From positions 1,034,001-1,098,000 of the forward strand of contig NZ_CP034118.1 of NCBI RefSeq assembly GCF_003856495.1: 64,000 nt of DNA, in the 5' to 3' direction. Positions 53,639 through 61,848 of this stretch are shown here, piece by piece. The notes beneath the pieces are model-generated. The model did not search any database and was not told the origin of the DNA. It saw nothing but the letters and a program-made list of their open reading frames with translations. The translations under genes and the position numbers were made by a program. Numbering within the stretch: position 1 is the first letter of the stretch; each line of letters begins with the position of its first letter. Source of the stretch: Staphylospora marina. Lineage in GTDB: Bacteria > Bacillota > Bacilli > Thermoactinomycetales > Thermoactinomycetaceae.

Positions 53639-54382
53639 TTGAAAAACCTTCACGGAAAAACGGCCATCGTCACCGGCGCATCCAGCGGAATCGGCGAAGC
53701 CACCGCTCTGGCGTTGGCTGACGCCGGCGTCGACGTGGCGATCACGGCCCGGCGGGCGGACCGGCTGAAGCGGCTCGCCGACCGCATTCGCCGCGAAACA
53801 GGTGTGAGGACGCTGGAGATTCCCGCCGACGTGACGGACAAAGAGGCCATGGTTCGATTGGCGTCCCAGGTGAAAAGCGAATGGGGACGCATCGACATTC
53901 TTGTCAACAACGCCGGCGTGATGCTGCTCTCGTTTCTGGAGAAAAACAAAGTGGAAGAATGGGAGCGCATGGTGGATGTGAACATCAAGGGAGTCCTGTA
54001 CGGAATTCACGCCGTCTTGCCCGTGATGCTTGAACAGGGAAGCGGGCACATCGTCAACATTTCTTCCGACGCCGGCCACGAAGTGTTCCCGTCATCTTCG
54101 GTGTATTCGGCCACAAAATTTGCCGTGCGCGCCATTTCCGCGGGAATCGCCCAGGAACTGACGCCCAAGGGGATTCGCGTCACCAACGTGTCACCCGGTG
54201 CGGTGGCCACCGAATTGGTGTCCCACGTGACGGACCGGGACGTGCTCGACATGTTTGCGCAATCTCCCGTCGTCCTGATGCAACCCGATGATATCGCACG
54301 GGCGGTGGTGTATGCGGTTTCCCAGCCGGAGCATGTCAACGTGAACGAAATGATGATCCGCCCTTCCAACATCCGCCGATGA
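53639..54382 (+). CDS. Classical SDR oxidoreductase (YdfG-like)
   Basis: A 247-residue short-chain dehydrogenase. The cofactor motif TAIVTGASSGIGEA begins at residue 7, and NNAG near residue 90, Ser in IVNISSDAGHEVF, and the active-site YSATKFAV follow. The family reduces small 3-hydroxy or keto compounds; the substrate is unknown. TTG 53639 is favoured because AGGTGA lies just before; GTG 53630 is an alternative. It is followed by a clear terminator and stands alone behind lipM. Confidence 0.83.
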   Translation: MKNLHGKTAIVTGASSGIGEATALALADAGVDVAITARRADRLKRLADRIRRETGVRTLEIPADVTDKEAMVRLASQVKSEWGRIDILVNNAGVMLLSFLEKNKVEEWERMVDVNIKGVLYGIHAVLPVMLEQGSGHIVNISSDAGHEVFPSSSVYSATKFAVRAISAGIAQELTPKGIRVTNVSPGAVATELVSHVTDRDVLDMFAQSPVVLMQPDDIARAVVYAVSQPEHVNVNEMMIRPSNIRR

Positions 54383-54397
54383 AACGCCGCGGAATGA

Positions 54398-54429
54398 ACC
54401 CGGAACCCGTCATGCGGTTCCGGGTTTTT
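54398..54429 (+). terminator. Terminator of the YdfG-like gene
   Basis: AACCCGGAACC (54398-54408) pairs with GGTTCCGGGTT (54416-54426), followed by TTT. Confidence 0.85.
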
Positions 54430-54675
54430 CCCTTCTGGATGAAACAGGGTGAGAGTTGTGTGAAAGAATTTGAAATCCATTCACTTTTCCGACCAATATT
54501 CATTGATTTTCGTGGTTGGGAACGTTATGATGTAGATATGGATCGTATTATGGGAATTGTTGCATAAATGTGACGGGAACGATGCATGACACGGAAACGG
54601 GGCTTGTTGGTTCATGGATTTGTCAAAAATTTTTTCCGTTTTTGTGTATTTGCGCTGTTCGGGCCCCGTGATCGC

Positions 54676-54703
54676 TTGATTTTTCCGGTTCTTGTGATAG
54701 CAT
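54676..54703 (+). promoter_or_regulatory. Probable promoter of the pseudokinase gene
   Basis: TTGATT, 16 bases, TAGCAT with an extended TG at 54695-54696. It lies about 80 bases before the TTG start of the next gene. The remainder of the 54430-54784 gap is AT-richer than its neighbours and shows no gene I can support; a 62-codon frame across the terminator is rejected. Confidence 0.5.
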
Positions 54704-54784
54704 AGAGATGCCGGTACTTATGACTCCATAATTTGTCAATTCATCGGTATTCTTTCAATTTTCTACAAGGTTAGGGGAACGCTG

Positions 54785-56584
54785 TTGAAACACGAAACTC
54801 AAGGAAAAAGTCGCTTTTATGAGAGATTTCAGGTGGAAGATGTCATCAACTTCTTCTCCGGCCAGCTTCTTCAGGCGAAATCTCCGGACGGGGCACAAGT
54901 GTTTCTCCAAGCGATCAAGGTGCGTCGCCGGCCTCTTCCCAAAGGATTTCAGGATGCGTTGCGGAAGCTGCAACATCCGAACCTGGCGCCGATCCTTGAT
55001 GTCATGGAGGAAGAAGATCAAATCATCCTTGTACATCCCCCGTTCTCCGGTGACCCCCTGCCTTTGATTGTGAACAAGGAACGGACGATGGATCCCGACA
55101 ACGCCGTTCGCATTGTCCACAATTGCCTGAGAACGCTTCAGGATCTGGAACGCCTGCCGTTGCCGCTCAGTGCCACGCTCGACCCCAAAAACATTTTGCT
55201 CGTGGGTCACAAACCGCTTTTGCTCTTCTATTATGTCAAGGACTCCAAACAGTCCACTTTTGACGAAAAGTGGCGTGAGCTCTTGTTCTACCTGGTGACG
55301 GGGCAAGCTCCGATCGGCGGGCTGAAACAATGCGAGAAATTGTTGGATGAGAAAAAGATCCCTTCCCGGGTGGCCCGACTGGCTCTTCAATGCCTGGACC
55401 GGAAGTTCAGTCTGGGACAGATCACCCATTCCGTGGGCAGATACGTGGCCAGCCGATCCAGAGAGGAAGGAGGCGAATCCGGGCGTAAGGGACGTTCCCG
55501 CAAAACGCTTTACACCGCGATCGGTGTGGCGGCCGCCGCTTTGGTGCTGGTCACCTTGTCCGTTTCTTCCCAGATCGGCTTGGGGGAAGCCTACAACCAA
55601 TGGGCCGGAGAAAGGGAAGTCCGACTCAGGGACGGGGAAATCGTCGACCAATTTACATTCACCAAACACAAGGAATGGTTCACGCTTCCCTACACTTTCA
55701 AGGACGTGACCAACATCCGGGGCGATTTCACCTTGAAAACGCTGAACGGCTTCACCGGTTATGTGGAAACCAAGGACAGGCAGTCCGTGTTCGGGTTTTA
55801 CGTGAAAAAAGAAACCGGCATCGTTTCTTTGTTTTACTACATGAAAGGCAAGATGTACCCGATCGGGGAGTCCGGCGAGCAGTTCCGGATCAAGCCCGGG
55901 AAGAAATACACTTTTGAAGTGATCTACATTCCGGGTGAACCGGTGCGCATCTCCATCCAGGAGTACGGGGAAGGAGAGCGGTATGTGGCCGTCGGAACGA
56001 CGCACATGAACGGTGAACTGACCATGCGTTTCCGGGGAGAAGAAGGGGCCACTCTCTATTTCCCGCAAATGACCAGCACCGACAGGCAGGCTCTGGAACA
56101 GACGTTCCTGAACGGGCAGCCGTGGCGGATCGGATACGGACAGGGAATCATCCGTCCGGATGACGAGTACATCACCCGTCTCTCGGTGTATCCGAACACG
56201 CAAATCCGCATCAATGCCGCGGAATCCGACCGGTTCGCGTTCATCCCGCCGGAAAAGGGAAATCCTCTGCAGTTGAATCTGCAGGGCGTCGACAACAGCA
56301 TGTACCGGTTGGTTTGGCAGAAAAATGAGAAAAAGCTGGTCCTCTACCTGTTGGAGCAGAAACTGGTCGAGACTCCCGTCAATTGGGAGCCCAAAAAAGA
56401 CAAACCCATTCTGGTCACGTTCACTCCCGATCAGCTGGACAAGCTGAGCGTTACGGTCTCCCAGGATTCCAATCAAACGGAAATCAAGTACACCAATCCG
56501 AACGGACCCGTTGCCATCCGGGAAGTTTCGATGATTCACGAAAAGGGATTGGAACTGGTGGGGGTCAAGACGTCAGGGGAGTGA
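54785..56584 (+). CDS. Membrane-anchored pseudokinase with extracytoplasmic jelly-roll-like region
   Basis: A 599-residue protein with three parts. Residues 20-215 follow the protein-kinase outline: AIK at 43-45, HPNLAPILDVMEEEDQIILV at 64-83, and the catalytic-loop equivalent TLDPKNILLV at 131-140, where the catalytic Asp is replaced by Thr and the Lys by Asp; the DFG position reads LLFYY. It should not phosphorylate. RKGRSRK (234-240) precedes one TM helix (241-261), placing the C-terminus outside. Residues 275-599 are beta-rich with a jelly-roll look (GRIG-like FTGYVETKDRQSVFGFYV, MRFRGEEGATLYFPQM). TTG 54785 has GGGGAA seven bases upstream. Function unknown; a sensor or wall-associated signalling role is inference. 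Confidence 0.72.
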   Translation: MKHETQGKSRFYERFQVEDVINFFSGQLLQAKSPDGAQVFLQAIKVRRRPLPKGFQDALRKLQHPNLAPILDVMEEEDQIILVHPPFSGDPLPLIVNKERTMDPDNAVRIVHNCLRTLQDLERLPLPLSATLDPKNILLVGHKPLLLFYYVKDSKQSTFDEKWRELLFYLVTGQAPIGGLKQCEKLLDEKKIPSRVARLALQCLDRKFSLGQITHSVGRYVASRSREEGGESGRKGRSRKTLYTAIGVAAAALVLVTLSVSSQIGLGEAYNQWAGEREVRLRDGEIVDQFTFTKHKEWFTLPYTFKDVTNIRGDFTLKTLNGFTGYVETKDRQSVFGFYVKKETGIVSLFYYMKGKMYPIGESGEQFRIKPGKKYTFEVIYIPGEPVRISIQEYGEGERYVAVGTTHMNGELTMRFRGEEGATLYFPQMTSTDRQALEQTFLNGQPWRIGYGQGIIRPDDEYITRLSVYPNTQIRINAAESDRFAFIPPEKGNPLQLNLQGVDNSMYRLVWQKNEKKLVLYLLEQKLVETPVNWEPKKDKPILVTFTPDQLDKLSVTVSQDSNQTEIKYTNPNGPVAIREVSMIHEKGLELVGVKTSGE

Positions 56585-56593
56585 GAAACAAAA

Positions 56594-56620
56594 CGGCCGC
56601 GATACGCGGCCTGTTTTTTT
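56594..56620 (+). terminator. Terminator of the pseudokinase gene
   Basis: GGCCGCG and CGCGGCC flank ATA and are followed by TGTTTTTTT. Confidence 0.85.
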
Positions 56621-56673
56621 GGGGACCGACTGCCTGATGATCCGGTTTTCGGGGAGCGGCATGCGGTGCTTAA

Positions 56674-56707
56674 GGAAAAAACGACGACCCGCCTTTGGAG
56701 GCGGGTC
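56674..56707 (-). terminator. Terminator of dat
   Basis: GACCCGCCT and AGGCGGGTC pair around a four-base loop; the A run at 56674-56681 gives the U tract on the minus strand. Confidence 0.85.
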
Positions 56708-56712
56708 GGTGA

Positions 56713-57543
56713 TCAGATGCCGATCTTCCGGACAAACCCTTCTTGCAACCGCCGGGTGATCGGGCCCGGCCGGCCTGTTCCGACGGGGGTTCCGTCAATT
56801 TCAACGATCGGGCAGATCTCCATGGTGGTGCTGGTCAGGAAGACCTCCTCGCATTGTTTCAGTTCTTCTTCGGCAAGAGCTTCTTCCCGGACGGGAATTC
56901 CCGATTCCCTGGCGACGTCCAACGTGATTTTTCGCGTGATCCCGTGCAGGATCAGATGATCGGCAGGGTGTGTGTACAAGGTTCCCGCTTTGACGCCGAA
57001 AATGTTGGTGGAGCTTCCTTCCGTGACAAATCCGTCCCGGATCAGAATGGCTTCGTGAGCTCCCCGTTCCACCGCCTGTTGCTTGGCAAGGACGGCTCCC
57101 AGAAGATTCAAGCTTTTGATGTCGCAACGCAGCCAACGGATGTCTTGGGTGGTGATGGCCCGCACTCCGTTTTCCAACTCCCGGACGGGGCGACCGGACG
57201 GCTGGGTGTATGCGACCAATTGCGCCTTGATGTCAGGGGGAAAAGCGTGATTTCGCGGAGCGACTCCACGACTCACCTGCAAATACAGGTTGCCGTCACG
57301 CATCCCTTCGACCTCGAGCAGCCGGAGAAGCAATTCACGGATTTTGGAGACGGGTTCCGGCAAGCGGAGCCGAATGGCGGCGGCGCTTTTCTCCAACCGT
57401 TCCAAGTGTTCTTGCATGCAAAAGGGCTTCCCGGCATAGACGCGGATCACCTCATACACGCCGTCCCCGAATTGGTAGGCGCGGTCTTCGATGTCAATCT
57501 GCACTTCATCCCGTTTTAAAATGCGATCGCCGTAGAGAATCAT
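56713..57543 (-). CDS. dat: D-amino-acid transaminase
   Basis: A 276-residue PLP enzyme of fold type IV, making D-glutamate and other D-amino acids for the wall from D-alanine. It matches the Bacillus enzyme closely: EDRAYQFGDGVYEVIRVY, DIRWLRCDIKSLNLLGAVLA with the PLP Lys, and TEGSSTNIFGVKAGTLYTHP. The start is likely ATG 57543, because AAAGGA lies eight bases before it; ATG 57552 would leave no spacing. It lies downstream of the SGNH gene on the same strand, 150 bases apart. Confidence 0.9.
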   Translation of the reverse strand: MILYGDRILKRDEVQIDIEDRAYQFGDGVYEVIRVYAGKPFCMQEHLERLEKSAAAIRLRLPEPVSKIRELLLRLLEVEGMRDGNLYLQVSRGVAPRNHAFPPDIKAQLVAYTQPSGRPVRELENGVRAITTQDIRWLRCDIKSLNLLGAVLAKQQAVERGAHEAILIRDGFVTEGSSTNIFGVKAGTLYTHPADHLILHGITRKITLDVARESGIPVREEALAEEELKQCEEVFLTSTTMEICPIVEIDGTPVGTGRPGPITRRLQEGFVRKIGI

Positions 57544-57693
57544 TTCTTTCATCCTTTCCGTCCCGGTATACTTCCAGTGTGACGGATCAAAAGCAAAAGC
57601 TCAATCGGATTTTGGAATGATCATCGCTGTCAGGATTCCCGGTGCTCCGTCCGTTTTTTTTGATCAAGAGAATCCGCCGTTGTAGAATGAATG

Positions 57694-58353
57694 TTACAGC
57701 TGTTCTTTCCCGATGTTTTTCCGAAATGCGTCGGCGATCGCCCGGTGTCCCGAAGGACCGGGGTGGATGGGCATTCGGGGAGACCGGAGCAAGTCGCGGA
57801 GCCTTCCCGTCCGGTACCCGTCGATCAGCCAAGGCTCGCGACCGGCAAAAATGCCGTGAATGTCAATCACGGGAACGCGGAATGACGCGGAACGGGTTTC
57901 GATGAGACGGTTGATCCGCGAAACGTAATGATTGGCCAGAGGTTCCTCGGGGAACGGATTATACAGGTTGAACACGTAGACGGGGCCCGCGGTTTCGCCG
58001 GTCAGTTTCCGGAGAATTTCCGTATAACAGAAGGAAAAGTGGTACAAAGCCTGTTCAAACACCGCTTCATGGCCGAACAGCAGGAATTTGAACCAGGCGA
58101 ACAAAAGGTCGTTTCCTCCGATCAGGAGGGTCGAGAGACGGGCTTCGCGGAGAAAACGGGCGGCCCGGGGGGATCCGAGGGCCCGGGCCAGGTTCTTGCA
58201 GCGCCAACCGCTGCGGCAGATTCGGACCGGATCAAGGTGTTTTTCGTCGGCCTCCAACATTCGGTGGATTCGGTCCACATACCCTTGCCCGGGCGGAGCG
58301 CCCACTCCTGCCGTGACGGAATCTCCGAGCGCAAGCCAGTATCGGTTTCCCAT
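57694..58353 (-). CDS. SGNH/GDSL-family hydrolase
   Basis: A 219-residue esterase-fold enzyme. Block I is LALGDSVTAGVGAPPGQGY (nucleophile Ser at residue 11), block III is LLIGGNDLLF with Asn, and block V is IHPGPSGHRAIADA with the catalytic His. There is no signal peptide. Substrates of this family are acyl esters. ATG 58353 has AAAGGAGG nine bases before; the frame stays open to 58536 but that part is nonconserved. It is divergent from the phosphoesterase gene at 58478. Confidence 0.85.
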   Translation of the reverse strand: MGNRYWLALGDSVTAGVGAPPGQGYVDRIHRMLEADEKHLDPVRICRSGWRCKNLARALGSPRAARFLREARLSTLLIGGNDLLFAWFKFLLFGHEAVFEQALYHFSFCYTEILRKLTGETAGPVYVFNLYNPFPEEPLANHYVSRINRLIETRSASFRVPVIDIHGIFAGREPWLIDGYRTGRLRDLLRSPRMPIHPGPSGHRAIADAFRKNIGKEQL

Positions 58354-58477
58354 CGCTTGCGCCCTCCTTTCCCGGAACGTTTGATTCATTCTATGAACGG
58401 GGAAAACCGCCGGACAGGGCGTGAGGTCGCAAGCCCCGGGCCGGATTCTTCGACAAAGAGACGGATGTAAGGATGGG

Positions 58478-59215
58478 ATGAAATTGGCCATTTTTGCATT
58501 GAGTGATTTGCACCTTTCATTCAAACGACCCGTCACGCTTTATGACATTGATCATGAACGGGATGTGGACAAGCCGATGGATGTGTTCGGATGGACCCGG
58601 CATTATGACCGGATCCGTGACAGCTGGCTCAGGGTTGTGGGGCCGGATGACACCGTGCTCATCCCGGGAGACATCAGCTGGGCGATGCGCATGGAAACGG
58701 CGATGAACGATTTCGGCTGGATTGCCGGTCTTCCAGGAAAGAAAGTATTGTCTCCGGGGAATCACTGCTATTATTACAGCAGCAAAAAGAAGCTTCGGGA
58801 GATGCTCCCCGAAGGCATGACGTGGATCGATGCGGATCATGTCGAGGTGGAAGGAAAGGTGATTGCCGGAACCCGGGGATGGACACTTCCGGGTGACCCG
58901 TTCTTCAAAGAAGAAGAGGACCGGAAGATTTACCTCCGACAGGTGGGACGGCTCCGCATCGCGCTGGAGTCGGCGGTCCGCGAGCATCCGGGGCGCGAGA
59001 TCATCGTGATGCTTCATTTTCCTCCGCTCACCCGCAGCTGCACGGAATCCGGATTCATGGATGTCATGAAGGAGTTCGGAGTCTCCCTGTGCGTATACGG
59101 GCACATGCACGGCAAAGCGGCGGAGGAAGCCATCCAGGGAGTGACCGAAGGCGTGGAACTCAAGTTGGTGGCTTGCGATCATCTGGACTTTTGTCCGGTC
59201 AAAATCAGGGATTGA
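58478..59215 (+). CDS. Calcineurin-like metallophosphoesterase
   Basis: A 245-residue dinuclear metal phosphohydrolase. Motifs are ALSDLHLSF (Asp, His), IPGDISWAM (Asp), SPGNHCYYY (Asn, His), VMLHFPP (His) and VYGHMHG (two His), so the metal ligands look complete. The residue after GNH is Cys instead of the commoner Asp, which in other families helps catalysis. Family relatives act on small phosphodiesters or nucleotides; the substrate is unknown. ATG 58478 follows TAAGGA with five bases of spacing; the frame from 58421 is rejected. Confidence 0.84.
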   Translation: MKLAIFALSDLHLSFKRPVTLYDIDHERDVDKPMDVFGWTRHYDRIRDSWLRVVGPDDTVLIPGDISWAMRMETAMNDFGWIAGLPGKKVLSPGNHCYYYSSKKKLREMLPEGMTWIDADHVEVEGKVIAGTRGWTLPGDPFFKEEEDRKIYLRQVGRLRIALESAVREHPGREIIVMLHFPPLTRSCTESGFMDVMKEFGVSLCVYGHMHGKAAEEAIQGVTEGVELKLVACDHLDFCPVKIRD

Positions 59216-59353
59216 ATCGAAAGCCCCCGATGAAACATCAATGCGAGTGACAAAATGTGCGTTTTGTGATCCATGGAGGATGGGCGCCGGCCGTGACGAG
59301 CCGTGTTCCGGAGACATAGGTTGGAACAAGCCGACAAGTGAGGAGGGGGAACG

Positions 59354-59440
59354 ATGAGTGGATGGGGTTACGGCTGGAGGCAATTGCTGATTTTCTTGTT
59401 GGTCATTCCCACGATCTTCGTGTTCGCGTGCGGATGGTGA
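59354..59440 (+). CDS. 28-residue hydrophobic peptide, YjcZ/SscA-like
   Basis: A short gene with a strong GAGGAGGGGG site just before ATG 59354. The peptide starts MSGWGYGWRQ and continues as one hydrophobic helix (LLIFLLVIPTIFVFACGW). The Ser-Gly-Tyr/Trp-Gly start plus a single hydrophobic helix ending in Cys resembles the YjcZ/SscA small sporulation membrane peptides. A terminator at 59543-59584 lies downstream. Assignment is by composition and architecture; such short peptides can be missed or mistaken. Confidence 0.6.
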   Translation: MSGWGYGWRQLLIFLLVIPTIFVFACGW

Positions 59441-59542
59441 AAGAGAAAGGAAACCTTTCGGGGCTTTCCGTATGTGGACGGTCAAGCCGGGAGCGGGTGC
59501 TTTCTCCGGACTGACGGGGAAGCGCTTGCGGACCGGTTGCGC

Positions 59543-59584
59543 AAGGCATCTGGTTTCGAATCTTCCGAAACCGGGGCCTTTTTT
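59543..59584 (+). terminator. Terminator after the small peptide gene
   Basis: The stem AAGGCATCTGGTTTCG pairs with CCGAAACCGGGGCC (imperfect near the base), followed by TTTTTT. Confidence 0.75.
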
Positions 59585-59663
59585 GTTGTCCGCGCCCCGT
59601 TGAAGCGGTCCGGCGGATGATCACAGTCACCGGACCGAAGGAAGCCGGAAGGGGCGGGAAACA

Positions 59664-59978
59664 TCACCGATAATACGGATTGTTGTCGTAAGGACGGTTT
59701 TCGTACGGCTCCTCTTCGAGAGCGCTCGCGATTTGTTCCCTGAGCATCCGGTTTTCCTCCCGGAGCTGCTGAACGTCGTACAGGAGTTGCTCAAGAAGGT
59801 GTTCGATGTTGACCAGGTGTTCGGACGGACCGAACGGCATGTTCTTGGTAATGCTTTCAAACTCTATGTAATCTTTGATGATTTGGTCAAGAAATTCATT
59901 CACTTCATCCACGTCATAACCGCGTACGGAACGCTTGAATTCCTTGCTGTGTATTTCGCGGGCGGTCAGTCGGGGCAT
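59664..59978 (-). CDS. DivIVA/GpsB-type domain protein
   Basis: A 104-residue protein. Residues 1-35 form the lipid-binding DivIVA core (LTAREIHSKEFKRSVRGYDVDEVNEFLDQII), and the rest is a coiled coil (LEQLLYDVQQLREENRMLRE) with a Tyr/Asn/Pro-rich tail. GpsB- and DivIVA-like proteins sit at the septum and guide wall synthesis or chromosome attachment. Length (98 in B. subtilis GpsB) fits GpsB better than DivIVA (164). GGAGGAG lies before ATG 59978. No division gene is adjacent. Confidence 0.85.
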   Translation of the reverse strand: MPRLTAREIHSKEFKRSVRGYDVDEVNEFLDQIIKDYIEFESITKNMPFGPSEHLVNIEHLLEQLLYDVQQLREENRMLREQIASALEEEPYENRPYDNNPYYR

Positions 59979-60080
59979 GCCTACTCCTCCCTGTGTCCGG
60001 TTTGCTCATATATTTCAGTATACTTGTTCAAGTCTGAATGGTAAATACTCCGTTTCCTGTACTTTCCGCCCGCTACAGGT

Positions 60081-61616
60081 TCACACTTCCAGTTCGACCC
60101 GGCCCGTGACGGCTTTCACCAGCTCACCCGAGGTCAGCAGTTCCGTCGCCGCCTGAATGTCCGCATGTCCTTCCCGGTCATGTTCAAGGGGAGGTACCAC
60201 ACGTCGCAACAGGCGCCAAGCGCATTCCGTACCGATCCCCGATTGACCGGTCCTGAATTCAAGTGCCTGTCCTGCGCACAGATATTCGATGGCCAGCACG
60301 CGTTCGCTATTCCGGATGATTCTCATGCATTTGCGGGCGCTGATGGACCCCATGCTGACATGGTCCTCCTGATTGGCGGAGGACGGAATGGAGTCCACCG
60401 ATGCCGGATGGCAGAGGCTTTTGTTCTCCGAGACGAGGGATGCGGCGGTATACTGCATGATCATGTAGCCGGACTCCAGTCCGCTGTTTTTGCTCAGAAA
60501 AGGAGGCAAGCCGCTGAGTGTCGGATTGACGAGACGTTCGGTCCTGCGCTCCGAGATGTTGGCGATTTCGGACATGGCCATGGCCAGGTAATCGGAGGCC
60601 AGTGCGAGCGGCTGTCCGTGGAAATTCCCTCCGGAAATGACTTCGTCTTCATCGGCGAAGATCAAAGGATTGTCAGTGGCGGCGTTCATTTCCGCAAGCA
60701 CGATTTCCCTTACGTGACGGAACGCGTCCTTGGAGGCGCCGTGAACCTGGGGAATGCAACGAAGGCTGTACGCATCCTGAACCCTTTTTTCGCCCGGTTC
60801 CGTGACGCGCAGGCTCCCCTTGAGAAGTTTCAACAGGTTGGAAGCGGTGACGATTTGCCCCCGATGTCCGCGTGCCAGGTGCAAACGGGGATGGCATGCG
60901 TGAGGGATTCCTTCCAAGGCTTCCATGGTCATGGCGGAAATGATGTCCGCGGCCAGCAGCAATTGGCGTGCCCGGATCACGGCATGGGCCATCAGGCTGC
61001 ACATCATCTGGGTTCCGTTGATCAGTGCAAGCCCTTCCTTCGCTTCCAGCTCAAGAGGAACCAACCCCAACTCGCGAAGCACACGGGCGGCCGGTTTTTT
61101 CACACCTTTGTGCATGACTTCTCCCAGTCCCAGAAGCGGAAGGCACATATGGGCCAACGGCGCGAGATCTCCGCTTGCTCCCAGTGACCCCTGCGAGGGG
61201 ACGATCGGATGAACTTCTTCATTGAGCAGTTCCGCCATCATCCGGACGGTGGAGGGACGCACGCCGGAGAAACCTTTCGCCAGGGCGTTGATCCTGAGCA
61301 GCATCATTCCGCGTACCACCTCTTCCGGAAGAGGCTCTCCCGTTCCGCACGCATGGCTGATGATCAGATTTCGCTGAAGTCTCCGGGTTTCTTCCGGCGG
61401 GATCACCGTGTCGCACAGTTTGCCGAATCCCGTGTTCACCCCGTAAACGGTCCGGTTTTCCAGGATGAGGTGTTGCACGTAGCGGGAGGACTCCTCCATG
61501 CGGAGCAGTGCTTCGTCCGACAGGGCGACTTTGGCGCGGCCGTGCACCACGCGATCAAAATCGTCAAAACCGAGTTGACTTCCGGTCAACACGACGGTGG
61601 CATTTTTCGTCATCAT
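60081..61616 (-). CDS. hutH: Histidine ammonia-lyase
   Basis: A 511-residue enzyme that converts histidine to urocanate and ammonia. The self-formed MIO cofactor arises from Ala147-Ser148-Gly149 in SQGSLGASGDLAPLAHMCL. RMMAELLN, NGTQMMCSL, and QEDHVSMGS are further family marks. Length fits B. subtilis HutH (508). ATG 61616 has AAAAGGGGA about ten bases before; the frame stays open to 61778, but that part is not protein-like. No hutU, hutI or hutG follows, so it is an orphan in this window. The leader carries an inverted repeat at 61653-61691. Confidence 0.94.
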   Translation of the reverse strand: MMTKNATVVLTGSQLGFDDFDRVVHGRAKVALSDEALLRMEESSRYVQHLILENRTVYGVNTGFGKLCDTVIPPEETRRLQRNLIISHACGTGEPLPEEVVRGMMLLRINALAKGFSGVRPSTVRMMAELLNEEVHPIVPSQGSLGASGDLAPLAHMCLPLLGLGEVMHKGVKKPAARVLRELGLVPLELEAKEGLALINGTQMMCSLMAHAVIRARQLLLAADIISAMTMEALEGIPHACHPRLHLARGHRGQIVTASNLLKLLKGSLRVTEPGEKRVQDAYSLRCIPQVHGASKDAFRHVREIVLAEMNAATDNPLIFADEDEVISGGNFHGQPLALASDYLAMAMSEIANISERRTERLVNPTLSGLPPFLSKNSGLESGYMIMQYTAASLVSENKSLCHPASVDSIPSSANQEDHVSMGSISARKCMRIIRNSERVLAIEYLCAGQALEFRTGQSGIGTECAWRLLRRVVPPLEHDREGHADIQAATELLTSGELVKAVTGRVELEV

Positions 61617-61652
61617 GACACGCTTTCCCCTTTTATTGGAGTAGAGAACGAG

Positions 61653-61691
61653 AGAAGGGAGGAATCGGAACCAAGCCCGACCCTCCCTTCT
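61653..61691 (-). repeat. Inverted repeat in the hutH leader
   Basis: AGAAGGGAGG (61653-61662) and CCTCCCTTCT (61682-61691) form a 10-bp perfect repeat around a 19-base loop. On the plus strand it is followed by TTTAG-rich sequence, on the minus strand by CTCTCGTTCTC. It could be a regulatory hairpin for hutH or a plus-strand terminator. Confidence 0.55.
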
Positions 61692-61848
61692 TTTAGACTT
61701 TTCATTTATCTGATTAATGATTCTATTATATTCCCGTGCATAAAAAAAGTCGACGCCTCTTTTCAGGGGTGCCCTCACCCCGCTGACGCCGTTCGAGTAG
61801 TCTGGAGAAACGGTTCAAACCGAACGGAACGGGGAAGGAGGACCCATC

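Noticed and set aside
54379-54567. A 62-codon frame after the YdfG-like gene
   Set aside because: It runs straight through the intrinsic terminator and has no ribosome site.
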